Assembly: GCA_023228945.1 (NCBI GenBank)
Contig: JALOAI010000026.1
Location: 9,739 to 73,738 of the forward strand
Length of the DNA stretch: 64,000 nucleotides
DNA from: Pigmentiphaga sp.
GTDB lineage: Bacteria; Pseudomonadota; Gammaproteobacteria; Burkholderiales; Burkholderiaceae_B
Direction: 5' to 3'
Shown in pieces: positions 34,628 through 42,549 of this stretch. A program made the position numbers and the translations under genes. The notes under the pieces are model-generated. The model saw nothing but the letters and a program-made list of their open reading frames with translations. It made no database searches and was not told where the DNA came from. Positions within the stretch are counted from its first letter, which is position 1. Each line of letters starts with the position of its first letter.

Positions 34628-35767
34628 TTATTTGTCGGTACTGAAGCCCGAGCGCTCGACCACCCTGGCCCACTTCTGGCTCATGTCGCTCATCGTTTTC
34701 GCCAGTTCGGCGCGCGACATGGTGAGCGAATCCAGCGACATGCTCTTCAGGCCCTCACGGTAGGCGGGCGTGGCGCTCGCCGCCGCAAACGCCGTTGCCA
34801 GCGCCTCCTGCTTGGCGGCGGGCACGCCGGACAAGACATACACTCCGTAGAACAAATCTCCGGTCAGCTCCGGCATGCCCACTTCGGCCATGGTCGGCAC
34901 GTCGGGCAAAAAGGCGCTGCGCTGCTCGCCCGTCATGGCCAGGGCCTTGATCTTGCCGGCATTGTGCTGGACCACCAGGTTGGGCAAGGCCGTGATCATC
35001 GCCGGCAAATGCGCGCCCGCCAGATCGTTGATCGCCTGCGCACCGCCACGGTAGGGCACGTGGATCAAAGGTGTGTTCGTCAGCCGCTCGATCTCGGTGC
35101 CGATGAAGTGCGGCTCGGTGCCCGCGCCGGGCGAGCCGTACGACGCCTGTTCGGGATGCTGCTGCGCCCAGGCCACAAAGGACTGCATCGTATCGACCGG
35201 CGCCGCGGGTCCCACGGCAAATGCGAACTGATAGCCGGCCAGTGTGGCCACGCCCGTAAACTCGGACGCCGAGTACGGCAGCTTGGGATAAATATGAGGG
35301 TAGATGGTGAACACCCCCGGCGGCGAGATCAGCACCGTCGAGCCATCGGCCGGCGCCTTGCGCAAGGCCTCGGCGGCGATCTGCCCGCCGGCGCCGGCGA
35401 AGTTCTCCACGATCGCCATATAACCCTGGTCTTTGAGATGATCGCCCGCCAGCCGCGCCGCCACGTCCACCGCGCCGCCGGGAGGGCCGGCCACGATCAT
35501 GTGCAGCTTCTCCAGCGTTTGACTCGAAGCCGGCGCCACCGTCATGATGGCGGCACAGGCGGCGGCCGCCGCCGCCGGCAAAAAATGCCCCCACGCTTGC
35601 CGCTGAAGCGGCGGCGCTGCCCCCCGGGGGGGCTTTTTGCCTTGGGGGCGGCCCGGCGGCAAAAAACGCCCCCACGCTTGCCGCTGACGCGGCGGCGCTG
35701 CCCCCCGTGAGGGCTGTTTGATTTGGGGCTGCCCTGCGTCAAAAGAAAGTCTCCTGAACATCACCAC
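34628..35767 (-). CDS. Bug-family receptor with repeat-expanded N-terminus
   Basis: 379 residues, ~55 more than usual. The mature part is ordinary: IVAGPPGGAVDVAARL, ENFAGAGGQIAAEALRKAPADGS, VPYRGGAQAINDL. The N-terminus is odd: before the hydrophobic core (AAAAAACAAIMTVAPASSQ) stand two in-frame copies of a 27-residue segment ending QRQAWGRFLP/QRQAWGHFLP, coded by the 81-bp tandem repeat at 35576-35737. This distances the start Met from the hydrophobic signal core, so export may be impaired. Divergent from the LysR gene; ~10 bases before the sulfatase gene. Confidence 0.88.
   Translation of the reverse strand: MVMFRRLSFDAGQPQIKQPSRGAAPPRQRQAWGRFLPPGRPQGKKPPRGAAPPLQRQAWGHFLPAAAAAACAAIMTVAPASSQTLEKLHMIVAGPPGGAVDVAARLAGDHLKDQGYMAIVENFAGAGGQIAAEALRKAPADGSTVLISPPGVFTIYPHIYPKLPYSASEFTGVATLAGYQFAFAVGPAAPVDTMQSFVAWAQQHPEQASYGSPGAGTEPHFIGTEIERLTNTPLIHVPYRGGAQAINDLAGAHLPAMITALPNLVVQHNAGKIKALAMTGEQRSAFLPDVPTMAEVGMPELTGDLFYGVYVLSGVPAAKQEALATAFAAASATPAYREGLKSMSLDSLTMSRAELAKTMSDMSQKWARVVERSGFSTDK
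35576..35737. repeat. 81-bp tandem repeat, two copies, inside the Bug receptor coding region
   Basis: Copy 1 begins CGGCAAAAAATGCCCCCACG at 35576 and copy 2 CGGCAAAAAACGCCCCCACG at 35657: period 81 bases, exactly 27 codons, so the frame is kept. Each copy contains GC-rich inverted sequences (GCCGCT..AGCGGC and CCCCCC..GGGGGG) followed by CTTTTTG or CTGTTTG, resembling the mobile hairpin repeats common between genes in Burkholderiales. Confidence 0.8.
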
Positions 35768-35865
35768 GCCTCCTCAGATGTGATGAAACCATTCTAGGGA
35801 TCCCGCCGCGCCAGGGATAATGAAAACCAAGCGCTTGCCCATAACCTCCCGTTTATGACCCCCGC

Positions 35866-36786
35866 ATGAGCGACCTCTCCCGCCGACTCACACTCCGCCA
35901 CCTGCGGCTGCTCGCCACGCTCGACGACCTCGGCGGCGTTACCCGCGCGGCCCAATCGCTGCACGTCACCCAGCCCGCGGTCTCCAAGGCCATCCGCGAT
36001 CTGCGCGACATGCTCGCCGACCCTCTGTTCGAAGCCACCCCGGATGGCCTGGCCTGGACGGCCGCCGGCCGCACCGCGCTGCAGTACGCCCGCGCCATGC
36101 TGCGCAACCTTCAGGAGCTGGAAGAACACACCGAGCGCGCCCGCCTGGGCAAACAAGAGCGCTTCGCCATCGGCTCCACCCGCTATGCCGAAGCCATGGT
36201 CTCGGCCGCCGTGCCGGCCGGCCTGCTGCATCAGGGTCTGAAAGTCAGCCTGCATCGTGGCACGCACGAGAACATGCACGCCGAGCTGGCGCTCAAATCA
36301 CTGGACATTGCCTTTGGCCGCTGCGACGCCGGCCACCGCCGGGCCGACTTCGAATACCACCCGATCTATCAAGATCGCTTCGTGATCGTGGGCGCCCCCA
36401 GCCACCCCGTGATGCGGGCGCGTGGCGCCACCCTGGCCGAACTGGCCAGCCAGGCCTGGATCCTGCCGCCGCGCGGCACCTTCACCTATCACATCTTCGA
36501 ACAGACGTTTTTATCGGAAAACCTCACGCCGCCCGAAGCCTCCGTGCTCTCCACCCTGGGCTTGAGCGACCTGCGTCTGGTCGAGAGCCACCAGTTGCTG
36601 GCCCTCTTCCCGGAAAGCGAAGCCCTGCGCCTGCAACAAGCCGGCGGCCTGCAATGCCTGGCCGCCCTGCCGCTGCCATACCAACAAATCGGCGCCATCC
36701 TCTGGCGAGGGCGCAGCCCTCATCCCGCCGCCACCTTGGCGATCGACTTGCTGCGCCGGCACACCCGCCATCTGGCCGGGCGCTGA
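35866..36786 (+). CDS. LysR-family transcriptional regulator
   Basis: 306 residues. N-terminal HTH (LRLLATLDDLGGVTRAAQSL, HVTQPAVSKAIRDLRD) and a two-lobed effector domain (FAIGSTRYAEAMVSAA, DIAFGRCD, PIYQDRFVIVGAPSHP). It diverges from the Bug/sulfatase/TPP operon across a 98-base gap, the classic LysR layout, so it probably activates that operon in response to its substrate or an intermediate. The sequence right after its stop is the tail of an unrelated toxin gene. Confidence 0.9.
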   Translation: MSDLSRRLTLRHLRLLATLDDLGGVTRAAQSLHVTQPAVSKAIRDLRDMLADPLFEATPDGLAWTAAGRTALQYARAMLRNLQELEEHTERARLGKQERFAIGSTRYAEAMVSAAVPAGLLHQGLKVSLHRGTHENMHAELALKSLDIAFGRCDAGHRRADFEYHPIYQDRFVIVGAPSHPVMRARGATLAELASQAWILPPRGTFTYHIFEQTFLSENLTPPEASVLSTLGLSDLRLVESHQLLALFPESEALRLQQAGGLQCLAALPLPYQQIGAILWRGRSPHPAATLAIDLLRRHTRHLAGR

Positions 36787-36790
36787 GGGC

Positions 36791-36874
36791 TTTGAAGGAA
36801 GCACAAAAATTCGTCCTATCAGTGCTCGATACATGCATCAGAAGGAGATCGAATACTATGAAAGCCAAGCTTAA
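36791..36874 (+). pseudogene. 3' tail of a BrnT-type toxin gene (DUF497)
   Basis: An open frame without start runs from the lysR end to a TAA at 36872-36874 and reads KIRPISARYMHQKEIEYYES, the C-terminal strand and helix of BrnT RNase toxins. Only ~27 of ~95 residues remain; the catalytic part is missing. It overlaps the antitoxin start by 17 bases, the normal brnTA arrangement, so the toxin was lost and the antitoxin kept. Confidence 0.65.
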
Positions 36875-37115
36875 ACCTATGCCATCGTTGCGTAGCGATA
36901 CAGAAGCCGAGCGATTCGTCGCGATTGCAGACCTGACTCAATTCGACCTATCAGAATTCAAGCCAGCGCAGTTCGAGATCCAGCCAAAAACGGCTGTCAT
37001 CCATATGAGGCTCCCAGAGGCGCTTCTCATTGCCGTCAAGCAGAAAGCCCAGTCCGCCGGCGTTCCGTACACGCGTTACGTACGGATGCTGATTGAACGG
37101 GATTTATCGCGATAA
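36858..37115 (+). CDS. BrnA/CopG-type antitoxin, orphan
   Basis: 85 residues. Preceded by AAGGAGA. N-terminal toxin-binding part (LRSDTEAERFVAIADLTQFDLSEF) and C-terminal ribbon-helix-helix (KTAVIHMRLPEALLIAVKQKAQSAGVPYTRYVRMLIERDL), as in CopG-like antitoxins of BrnT. Its toxin partner is reduced to a 27-codon tail (36791-36874). With the promoter replaced by lysR sequence, expression depends on read-through or a new promoter. Confidence 0.8.
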   Translation: MKAKLKPMPSLRSDTEAERFVAIADLTQFDLSEFKPAQFEIQPKTAVIHMRLPEALLIAVKQKAQSAGVPYTRYVRMLIERDLSR

Positions 37116-37153
37116 ATGTGGAGAACGCCATGCCGTCGGGCAGGATGCCACCG

Positions 37154-37900
37154 CTACGAACGCCCCACCCACCAGCGCAAGCCCCTCAGCCCCGCACTGC
37201 CAAGCACATTCCACACCAATCCCAGCAAGGCAGCCAGCAGCGCCGCGGCGGATCCCACCAGGTTCCAGGCGGCGCGGCTCCAACGCGACGCGGCGCCGAT
37301 CACGCGGGATTTACCGAGCATTTTCAGCGTGGCCGGAAACCGCCCCTCCATCGCATCGCTGCCGCGCCGCAACGCCGCCAGTTGCCCGGGTGAATCCGCC
37401 TGCCGCAATACCCGCAGCGCCTGCACCGGCCCCTGGCGCGCGCTGATCGCGCCGAGGTCGGCCATACTTCCGCCAAACGCCCGCAGCCGCGCGGCATCCA
37501 CAGCCTTGAGCCATCCCGCGGGCGAACGCAGCCCCTCTTTGGGCACGCGCCGGAAATCCACCATCCCGGCCGTCAACCGCCGAAAATGCCGGCCCAAGGG
37601 CGCCGAGATGGCGCCCGTCCTGCGGGCGGCCTTCAACACCCCGGCTCCCACCTTGGCGCCGTAAGTCGTGCCAAACGACGCAACCGCGCCCACGGTAGCC
37701 GCCAGGCCCACCGTCGCGAGGCCGACATCCAGGTAATCCACTTCCTCGTCCTGCCAATACGCGCCCGCCGCGCGGCCCAGGCTGCGGAAGTCGCCCACCG
37801 GCGTCAACTCCACCGCTACCTGGCAGGCCATCGCCAGCGAGGGCTGGCAATTGTCGGCATCGAGCGCGCAACTCCAGCACGCCTTGCCTTGAGCGTTGAC
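37154..37900 (-). pseudogene. Unrecognised membrane-associated protein, 5' end cut by insertion sequence
   Basis: The frame is open from ~37903 to 37154 with the first ATG only at 37831 (225 residues from there). Upstream of that ATG the frame continues with a Cys-rich segment (KACWSCALDADNCQPSLAMACQ) before meeting the end of the TnpB element, so the original start was lost. Two hydrophobic stretches: VGLATVGLAATVGAVASF near 37-54 of the ATG form and AAWNLVGSAAALLAALLGLVW near the C-terminus, which ends very basic and Trp-rich. No family recognised; a secreted or pre-toxin-like protein is possible. Confidence 0.5.
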
Positions 37901-38060
37901 ATCCTCCCCTCCCTAAAGGAAGGGGATTCCTACGGCGCTCGCAGCGGCGCAAGGCTGCTGAGAGTCGCTTCGGTGGGTTCCTGCTTCGCAGAGGCTGCAC
38001 GCTTGGCCCTTGCGAGCTTGGCGCGGCTGACATCCTCTCCACAGGCTGCAACGCGGTGTC
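37885..38060 (-). ncRNA. Candidate omega/reRNA at the right end of the TnpB element
   Basis: In this family the guide RNA scaffold comes from the 3' end of tnpB and the right-end hairpin, and the guide is the ~16-20 bases just outside the element. By position that would be minus-strand sequence running through the hairpin 37906-37925 into ~37885-37900. Placement is by analogy; no RNA fold was computed. Confidence 0.35.
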
Positions 38061-39241
38061 CCCGCGCCAAAATATTGATCGCACCGACGACATCGGCGTT
38101 TTCCTCGTAGCCGCATTGCACACAAGCGAATGTCGCCTGCGTCTTGCGGTTGTCCGCATGGATATGCCCGCAGACCGGACACGTCCGGCTGGTGTTGTGC
38201 GGTGGCACAGTGATAAGCCAGCCTCCCGCCCACGCCAGCTTGTAGTCCAGTTGTCTGCGGAACTCGAACCATCCCTGATCGAGGATGGCTTTGTTCAGGC
38301 CGGACTTGGCCCGAACGTTTTTACCCGGCTGCTCGGCGCTGCCTGCTGCTGACTGGCTCATGTTGCGCACCTGCAAGTCCTCGATACACACCATCGCGTG
38401 GTTTTGGCTGATCGTGGTCGTGGCCTTGTGCAGGTAGTCGCGGCGGGCATTGCCGATACGGGTATGCAGGCGTTGTACTTTGGCCTTCGCTTTCTTCCAG
38501 TTGTTGCTGAACTTCTGTTTGCGGCTCATGGCCCGCTGGTAGCGCCGCAAGCGGGTTTCGTGCTTCTTGAAGCTCGATAGCGGCGCCAGGTAACTGCCGT
38601 CACTCATCGTGGCGAAGCGGGCAATTCCCATGTCGATACCCACGGCGCTGCCAGAGCTGGGCATGGGCTGCTCGACCTCGCGTTCAGTCTGGATGCTCAC
38701 GAACCACTTGCCCCCGGATTGGCTGACGGTGGCGTTCTTCACCACCCCCAAGACATCCCGGCTGTTGCGATAGCGCAGCCAGCCCAGCTTGGGTAGGAAA
38801 ATACGGCTATTGCCTTGATCCAGTTTGATCTGTTTGGGGTCGGGGTAGCGGAAGCTGTCGCGTTGGCCTTTCTTCTTGAAGCGTGGGAAGTCGGCGCGTT
38901 TGGCAAAGAAATTCTTGTAGGCTCGCTCCAAGTCCTTGAGCGCATGCTGCAGCGGATGCACGGGCGCCTCCTTGAGCCATGGCGTTTCGCTGCCGTTACG
39001 CCAGACGGTCAGTTCCTTGGCCATCGCCACGTAGCCGATGAACTTGCCGCCCGCTTCATGGTTGGTTTTTTGCATCGCCAGTGCCTTGTTGTAAACAAAC
39101 CGGCAGGAGCCAGCGAAACGCGCCATCTGGCGTGCTTGCTGGCCATCTGGCCGAAGTTCGTATTTGAAGGCTTGGAGGCGCCGCATGACCATGAATCTGT
39201 ATATCTATACAGTACAGAGTATAGGACGGCTACGCCGTCAG
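37901..39241 (-). mobile_element. TnpB-only insertion sequence of the IS200/IS605 superfamily (IS1341 type)
   Basis: About 1.34 kb carrying only tnpB. The right end (lower coordinates) has an imperfect hairpin 37906-37925 (CCCCT..AGGGG with loop AA). The left end has a perfect hairpin GACGGC-TAC-GCCGTC at 39225-39239. Outside the left end, homology to an Rpn gene resumes at ~39242; outside the right end a truncated hypothetical gene begins. No tnpA is present, so movement needs a transposase in trans. Ends are judged by eye. Confidence 0.7.
37930..39192 (-). CDS. tnpB: TnpB, RNA-guided nuclease of IS200/IS605-type elements
   Basis: 420 residues, full length. RuvC catalytic residues are intact: Asp187 (GIDMGIARFA), Glu271 (VCIEDLQVRNM) and Asp367 (ENADVVGAINI). 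The zinc finger is complete (Cys338, Cys341, Cys357, Cys360). The N-terminal HTH-like part contains AGSCRFVYNKAL and PRFKKKG. TnpB is a guide-RNA-directed DNA endonuclease, ancestor of Cas12, using an RNA from the element's right end. ATG at 39192 or 39186. Intact residues suggest it is still active. Confidence 0.92.
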   Translation of the reverse strand: MVMRRLQAFKYELRPDGQQARQMARFAGSCRFVYNKALAMQKTNHEAGGKFIGYVAMAKELTVWRNGSETPWLKEAPVHPLQHALKDLERAYKNFFAKRADFPRFKKKGQRDSFRYPDPKQIKLDQGNSRIFLPKLGWLRYRNSRDVLGVVKNATVSQSGGKWFVSIQTEREVEQPMPSSGSAVGIDMGIARFATMSDGSYLAPLSSFKKHETRLRRYQRAMSRKQKFSNNWKKAKAKVQRLHTRIGNARRDYLHKATTTISQNHAMVCIEDLQVRNMSQSAAGSAEQPGKNVRAKSGLNKAILDQGWFEFRRQLDYKLAWAGGWLITVPPHNTSRTCPVCGHIHADNRKTQATFACVQCGYEENADVVGAINILARGHRVAACGEDVSRAKLARAKRAASAKQEPTEATLSSLAPLRAP

Positions 39242-39405
39242 TTTTGCAGGGCTTGCTTCCACACGCCGTCGAGGTCGGGTATGGGGCCGGCATCCGACGC
39301 CAAGTCGTCCGGCGCCGGCTCCCGCAAGACGCAAGCGACCGATGGACCGGGCAGCGGCCACCTGCATGCCGAGGATCGAAAACGAGCGGGAGCTTGCGTG
39401 TGGAA
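39242..39405 (-). pseudogene. 5' fragment of an Rpn-type nuclease gene
   Basis: This sequence closely matches 41301-41465, the start region of the full Rpn gene at 40369-41484, sharing PDLDGVWKQALQ and CVLREPAP. It is cut by the left end of the TnpB element right after WKQALQ. The remaining ~330 codons are absent at this place. The stretch 39406-39504 between it and the BrnA-like gene shows no gene. Confidence 0.75.
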
Positions 39406-39504
39406 AAACCAGAAGGCCAACAGCGCGCAGACCTATGTCTGTTGCCAGGGTGGTGCGCTGGCCCACGCCTACGCGTCAGACGGTGCGCCGGCTACGAGGT
39501 TGCG

Positions 39505-39798
39505 CTACTTGGTGGACAGTCGCTGAACCATCCGTGTCTGCCAGCCAGGCCCCGTCGCCTTCCACGCGGCGAGCACGGACTCGGGAATGCGTAGGGAGAT
39601 CGCGACCTTCGGTTCGCCCACCACGGGACGGCCCCGCTTGCTGGCGATCAGTTCCTCGATCTGGCGGTTCTCTTCGGCAGCCGCCGGGTCGCTGTGGATG
39701 TTTCGCCGCACACGTTCCCACTCAGAGCGACTTTCCTTTCGAGATACTGCGGCACGCATCTCATTCAGGGTCATGGAAGTGGTTTTCGAGCCAGGCAT
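39505..39798 (-). CDS. BrnA-type antitoxin
   Basis: 97 residues from the ATG at 39798. C-terminal ribbon-helix-helix KVAISLRIPESVLAAWKATGPGWQTRMVQRL is the BrnA signature; the N-terminal part is charged and helical (LNEMRAAVSRKESRSEWERV). Its start lies 38 bases inside the end of the upstream frame, whose last ~35 residues are BrnT-like. BrnA neutralises the RNase toxin BrnT and represses the operon. Here the toxin's catalytic part is missing, so it is an orphan antitoxin. Confidence 0.83.
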   Translation of the reverse strand: MPGSKTTSMTLNEMRAAVSRKESRSEWERVRRNIHSDPAAAEENRQIEELIASKRGRPVVGEPKVAISLRIPESVLAAWKATGPGWQTRMVQRLSTK

Positions 39799-40213
39799 GG
39801 TAGGCACTCCGTTCCTTTTGGTTGGCAGGTCGAAAGCTAATGACGCGGCGGCGGTCTCCGCTTGGAACAAAGATTACAGACAGCACGGCCAGCACACCAA
39901 ACACGTATGCCATCGCCTGTGATCGCAGCTCTCCCTTGCGCGAACTCTCTACGATCATGACGTACTCGATCACCGGCCAATCCGCCGGCGTTTCCGCCAA
40001 GGCCTCCCCCAGCGCCTCGTCAACCGCCCCAGGCGTGGCGGCGGTGGCAAAGGCTTTCGTCAACGCCTGCCGTACGTGATGGATCGGCTTTTCGGCGAGC
40101 CAATGCACGGCGGGATTGCTGGCCAGGGTATAAGCCTGCCAGGCCAGCGATCCCGCCGACATCAACGCGAGCACGCCCAGGGCAACACGCACGGCAAGCC
40201 TGGACATGGCCAT
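39761..40213 (-). CDS. Small membrane protein frame ending in a BrnT-toxin tail (chimera)
   Basis: 150 residues. The N-terminus has a transmembrane segment (VALGVLALMSAGSLAWQAY); a second hydrophobic stretch (AMAYVFGVLAVLSVIFV) leads straight into GDRRRVISFRPANQKERSAY, which is the C-terminal strand-helix of BrnT/DUF497 toxins. The BrnT catalytic N-terminal ~60 residues are absent. Probably a deletion fused an unrelated membrane protein gene to the toxin's 3' end. Whether the product is made or functional is unknown. Confidence 0.5.
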   Translation of the reverse strand: MAMSRLAVRVALGVLALMSAGSLAWQAYTLASNPAVHWLAEKPIHHVRQALTKAFATAATPGAVDEALGEALAETPADWPVIEYVMIVESSRKGELRSQAMAYVFGVLAVLSVIFVPSGDRRRVISFRPANQKERSAYHAWLENHFHDPE

Positions 40214-40368
40214 TACACCTTCTGGGTCCGGGGATTCCGACCCTTTGCCTTCCGGAAACGATCAGTCATTGGGCGGCGCGGCTCGCCTGGTTCGTTCTTT
40301 TCATCCCCGTGGCCGATCTCCAACACACGCTTCCCGGGCGCGACGAACGCTGACGTTCAGGCGCCAGG

Positions 40369-41484
40369 TCAGTCGCCAAACACCGCCTCCAGGCGCTCGG
40401 CTTGCAGCACATTCAGCGCCCATTGTTGAAGCGCCTCGGTATCGGCTTGGGCGAGGCGTGTCAGGGCCCAATCGGGCAAGGAGCCGAACTTTTGCTGGAG
40501 CTGGCTTTGTAGAACGAGGGCTGCTCCTTCGAACTTGCCTTCTTGCCGTCCTTCCTGTCGTCCTGCTTCCACAAGCGCCGCCTTCTGCCGGCGCAACAGC
40601 ACACGCTGCACACTGGTGAGTTGTTGCATCATGATGGGGTCCTCCGCTTCTTCCAGCGTGTCGGTAAACAATTCGTCCAGCGGCTCGGGCAGCACCAGCA
40701 AGCTGTCGATCAGAAAAAACAGCGCGCCGCGCGCCTCGTCGTCATATCCCCATTGTGCCAGGGAACGCGCCAGCTGCAGCTTGCCGGCCAGGCGCGTGAT
40801 GTCGGGCCGGGTGGCACGGTAGCGCAGGTAGGCCATCACGATCACCGCAAACGGGTTGACTGGTGCGAGCTTCTCCAGCGTGGGCAGGCGGCGACGCCAG
40901 CGGGTGAGGTTCACCACCGGAAAGCGGAAGGTCAGCTCGTCGCCCAGGCCACCGCTCTGGAAGGTTTCCGTGGTGGAGCCATTCTCGCGATCCAGCAGGA
41001 TGGCGCAGGACAATATCGTGTGTTTGGGATAGCGCTCGTACAGCCGGATCCGGTAACGGAACATCCGCGTCCGGAACGCCACGCCGATCCGCCCGGCCTG
41101 CACCTCCAGGTGGATCAGCAACAGGGCCTCGCCGCCGCTCTTGAGCCGCACCTGTACCAGCACGTCCACCCGCTTCTCGCCGCGCTTGAGAATGCGATCC
41201 AGGCGGCGCAGCTCCTGATCCAGGAAGATGGGCGCAACACGCCAATCGATACGTTGATGAATCTTCGGCCAGAACAAGGCCAGGCAATCGGGCAGCCAGG
41301 TTTGCAGGGCTTGCTTCCACACGCCGTCGAGGTCGGGCGTGGAGACGGCCTCCAGCGCCAAGTCGTTCGGCGCCGGTTCTCGCAAGACGCAGGAGGCCGA
41401 TGGGCTGGGCAGCGGCCACCAGCGTGCCGAGGATCGAGAAAGAGCGGAGGCTTGTGTGCGAAAAACCCGAAAATGTTCGGACAT
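40369..41484 (-). CDS. Rpn-family recombination-promoting nuclease/transposase-like protein (DUF4351-type)
   Basis: 371 residues. PD-(D/E)xK-type nuclease core: Asp107 (KRVDVLVQVRL) and Glu127-x-Gln129 (LLIHLEVQA), with MFRYRIRLYERYP afterwards. A RQEGRQEGK repeat near 318-327 precedes a C-terminal helical tail ending ERLEAVFGD. Rpn proteins are DNases that promote RecA-independent recombination and some act in phage defence. The first ~45 residues are atypical and the true start may lie later. The only full copy among several broken ones in this region. Confidence 0.8.
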   Translation of the reverse strand: MSEHFRVFRTQASALSRSSARWWPLPSPSASCVLREPAPNDLALEAVSTPDLDGVWKQALQTWLPDCLALFWPKIHQRIDWRVAPIFLDQELRRLDRILKRGEKRVDVLVQVRLKSGGEALLLIHLEVQAGRIGVAFRTRMFRYRIRLYERYPKHTILSCAILLDRENGSTTETFQSGGLGDELTFRFPVVNLTRWRRRLPTLEKLAPVNPFAVIVMAYLRYRATRPDITRLAGKLQLARSLAQWGYDDEARGALFFLIDSLLVLPEPLDELFTDTLEEAEDPIMMQQLTSVQRVLLRRQKAALVEAGRQEGRQEGKFEGAALVLQSQLQQKFGSLPDWALTRLAQADTEALQQWALNVLQAERLEAVFGD

Positions 41485-41560
41485 GGTGCGCCGACTGAAA
41501 AAAGGGGACGCGCCATCATGAACCGAGCAGCATTCCTCCGCTATGCGTAAAAGCCGACGT

Positions 41561-41640
41561 CAGTCGCCAAACACCGCCTCCAGACGCTCGGCCCGCGGCA
41601 CGTTCAGCGCCCTTCCTGCCGACCTTCTTGCCGAGCATCG
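41561..41640 (-). pseudogene. Internally deleted 3' remnant of an Rpn gene
   Basis: 41561-41612 repeats the last ~17 codons of the full Rpn gene (ERLEAVFGD-stop) and joins directly to a RQEGRQEG-like segment, skipping the codons between. It lies just upstream of the full copy on the same strand, so it is the tail of a former tandem neighbour, and it borders the IclR-controlled operon. Confidence 0.65.
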
Positions 41641-41729
41641 GCAAACTGGAAGAATACCGCGCAGGCATTCGCCAGCTCTTGCAAGCGACGACAAGCCCAG
41701 GACCTCTCAGCCCGCCCGGCGCCACCGTT

Positions 41730-42485
41730 CTAACTTTTTGACGCTACCTTGAGCTGGTTCGAAATCACCGCGGCCGTATGCATGACGGTTTTCGACAGCG
41801 TTGGCAGATCATCCCCTCGCAGGCGTTGCGCCGGTCCGATCACGGCAATACCGGCGACACACTTGCCCAAGGCATCAAAAACCGGTGCCGCAACAGCGTT
41901 CACCTGGGGCAGAAACTCCTCGCGGTCCGTGGCGTAGCCTTGCCGCCGAACGTCATTCAGTTCGGCCCGTATCGCCTCGACACCGATCACGGTGTTGTCG
42001 GTGAACGGGGCCAGCTCACCCCCAAGCACTTGCTCCCGAAACGCCTCGGAACCATAAGCCAGGAAAAGCTTGCCCGAGGCAGTGCAATGCAGGGGCGCCC
42101 GCTGGCCCAGCGTGCCGGCGAACCGCACAGGTTGGGGGCTCTCATGGATATCGAGCACCACACTCTCGTTGCCGCTGGGTACGGTGAAGTGCACGGTTTC
42201 CTGAACGGCCAACAAAAGCGCCCGCATATGGGCCCGGGCCACGCTCAGCGGAGTGGATACCTCGGCCCTGCGCCCAGCCAACTCGAAGAGGCGGTCGCCA
42301 AGCCGATACCGCTTTGAGTCCTCATTCTGAACCACGAACGCGCGGTCGACGTAGGTCCTGAGGATGGTGTGAACGATGACCTTTCCGATCCCGGTTCGGC
42401 GGCTCAACTCGGTAACCCCGAGCTCCAGCTCCTCGGCCTGTGCCAAGGCTTCCAATACGTCGATAGCTTTAATAAGGGATTTCAC
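41730..42485 (-). CDS. IclR-family transcriptional regulator
   Basis: 251 residues, normal length. N-terminal winged helix (KAIDVLEALAQAEELELGVTELSRRTGIGKVIVHTILRTY) and C-terminal effector domain (VHFTVPSGNESVVLDI, APLHCTASGKLFLA, GYATDREEFLPQVNAVAAPVFD). Divergent from the aminotransferase operon with a 64-base gap, so it is the likely regulator of that operon. The gap carries TTCGGA (42499-42504) and TCCGAA (42529-42534) as a possible inverted-repeat operator. Confidence 0.9.
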   Translation of the reverse strand: MKSLIKAIDVLEALAQAEELELGVTELSRRTGIGKVIVHTILRTYVDRAFVVQNEDSKRYRLGDRLFELAGRRAEVSTPLSVARAHMRALLLAVQETVHFTVPSGNESVVLDIHESPQPVRFAGTLGQRAPLHCTASGKLFLAYGSEAFREQVLGGELAPFTDNTVIGVEAIRAELNDVRRQGYATDREEFLPQVNAVAAPVFDALGKCVAGIAVIGPAQRLRGDDLPTLSKTVMHTAAVISNQLKVASKS

Positions 42486-42490
42486 GAGTG

Positions 42491-42536
42491 TGTTTGGTTT
42501 CGGAGGGTTGCTATGATGACTTCAGTTATCCGAACA
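42491..42536. promoter_or_regulatory. Possible IclR operator between divergent genes
   Basis: TTCGGA at 42499-42504 and TCCGAA at 42529-42534 form an inverted repeat with a 24-base spacer in the 64-base gap between the iclR-type gene and the aminotransferase gene. The spacing is larger than usual, so this is tentative. Confidence 0.3.
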
Positions 42537-42549
42537 CTGTTAATTATAG

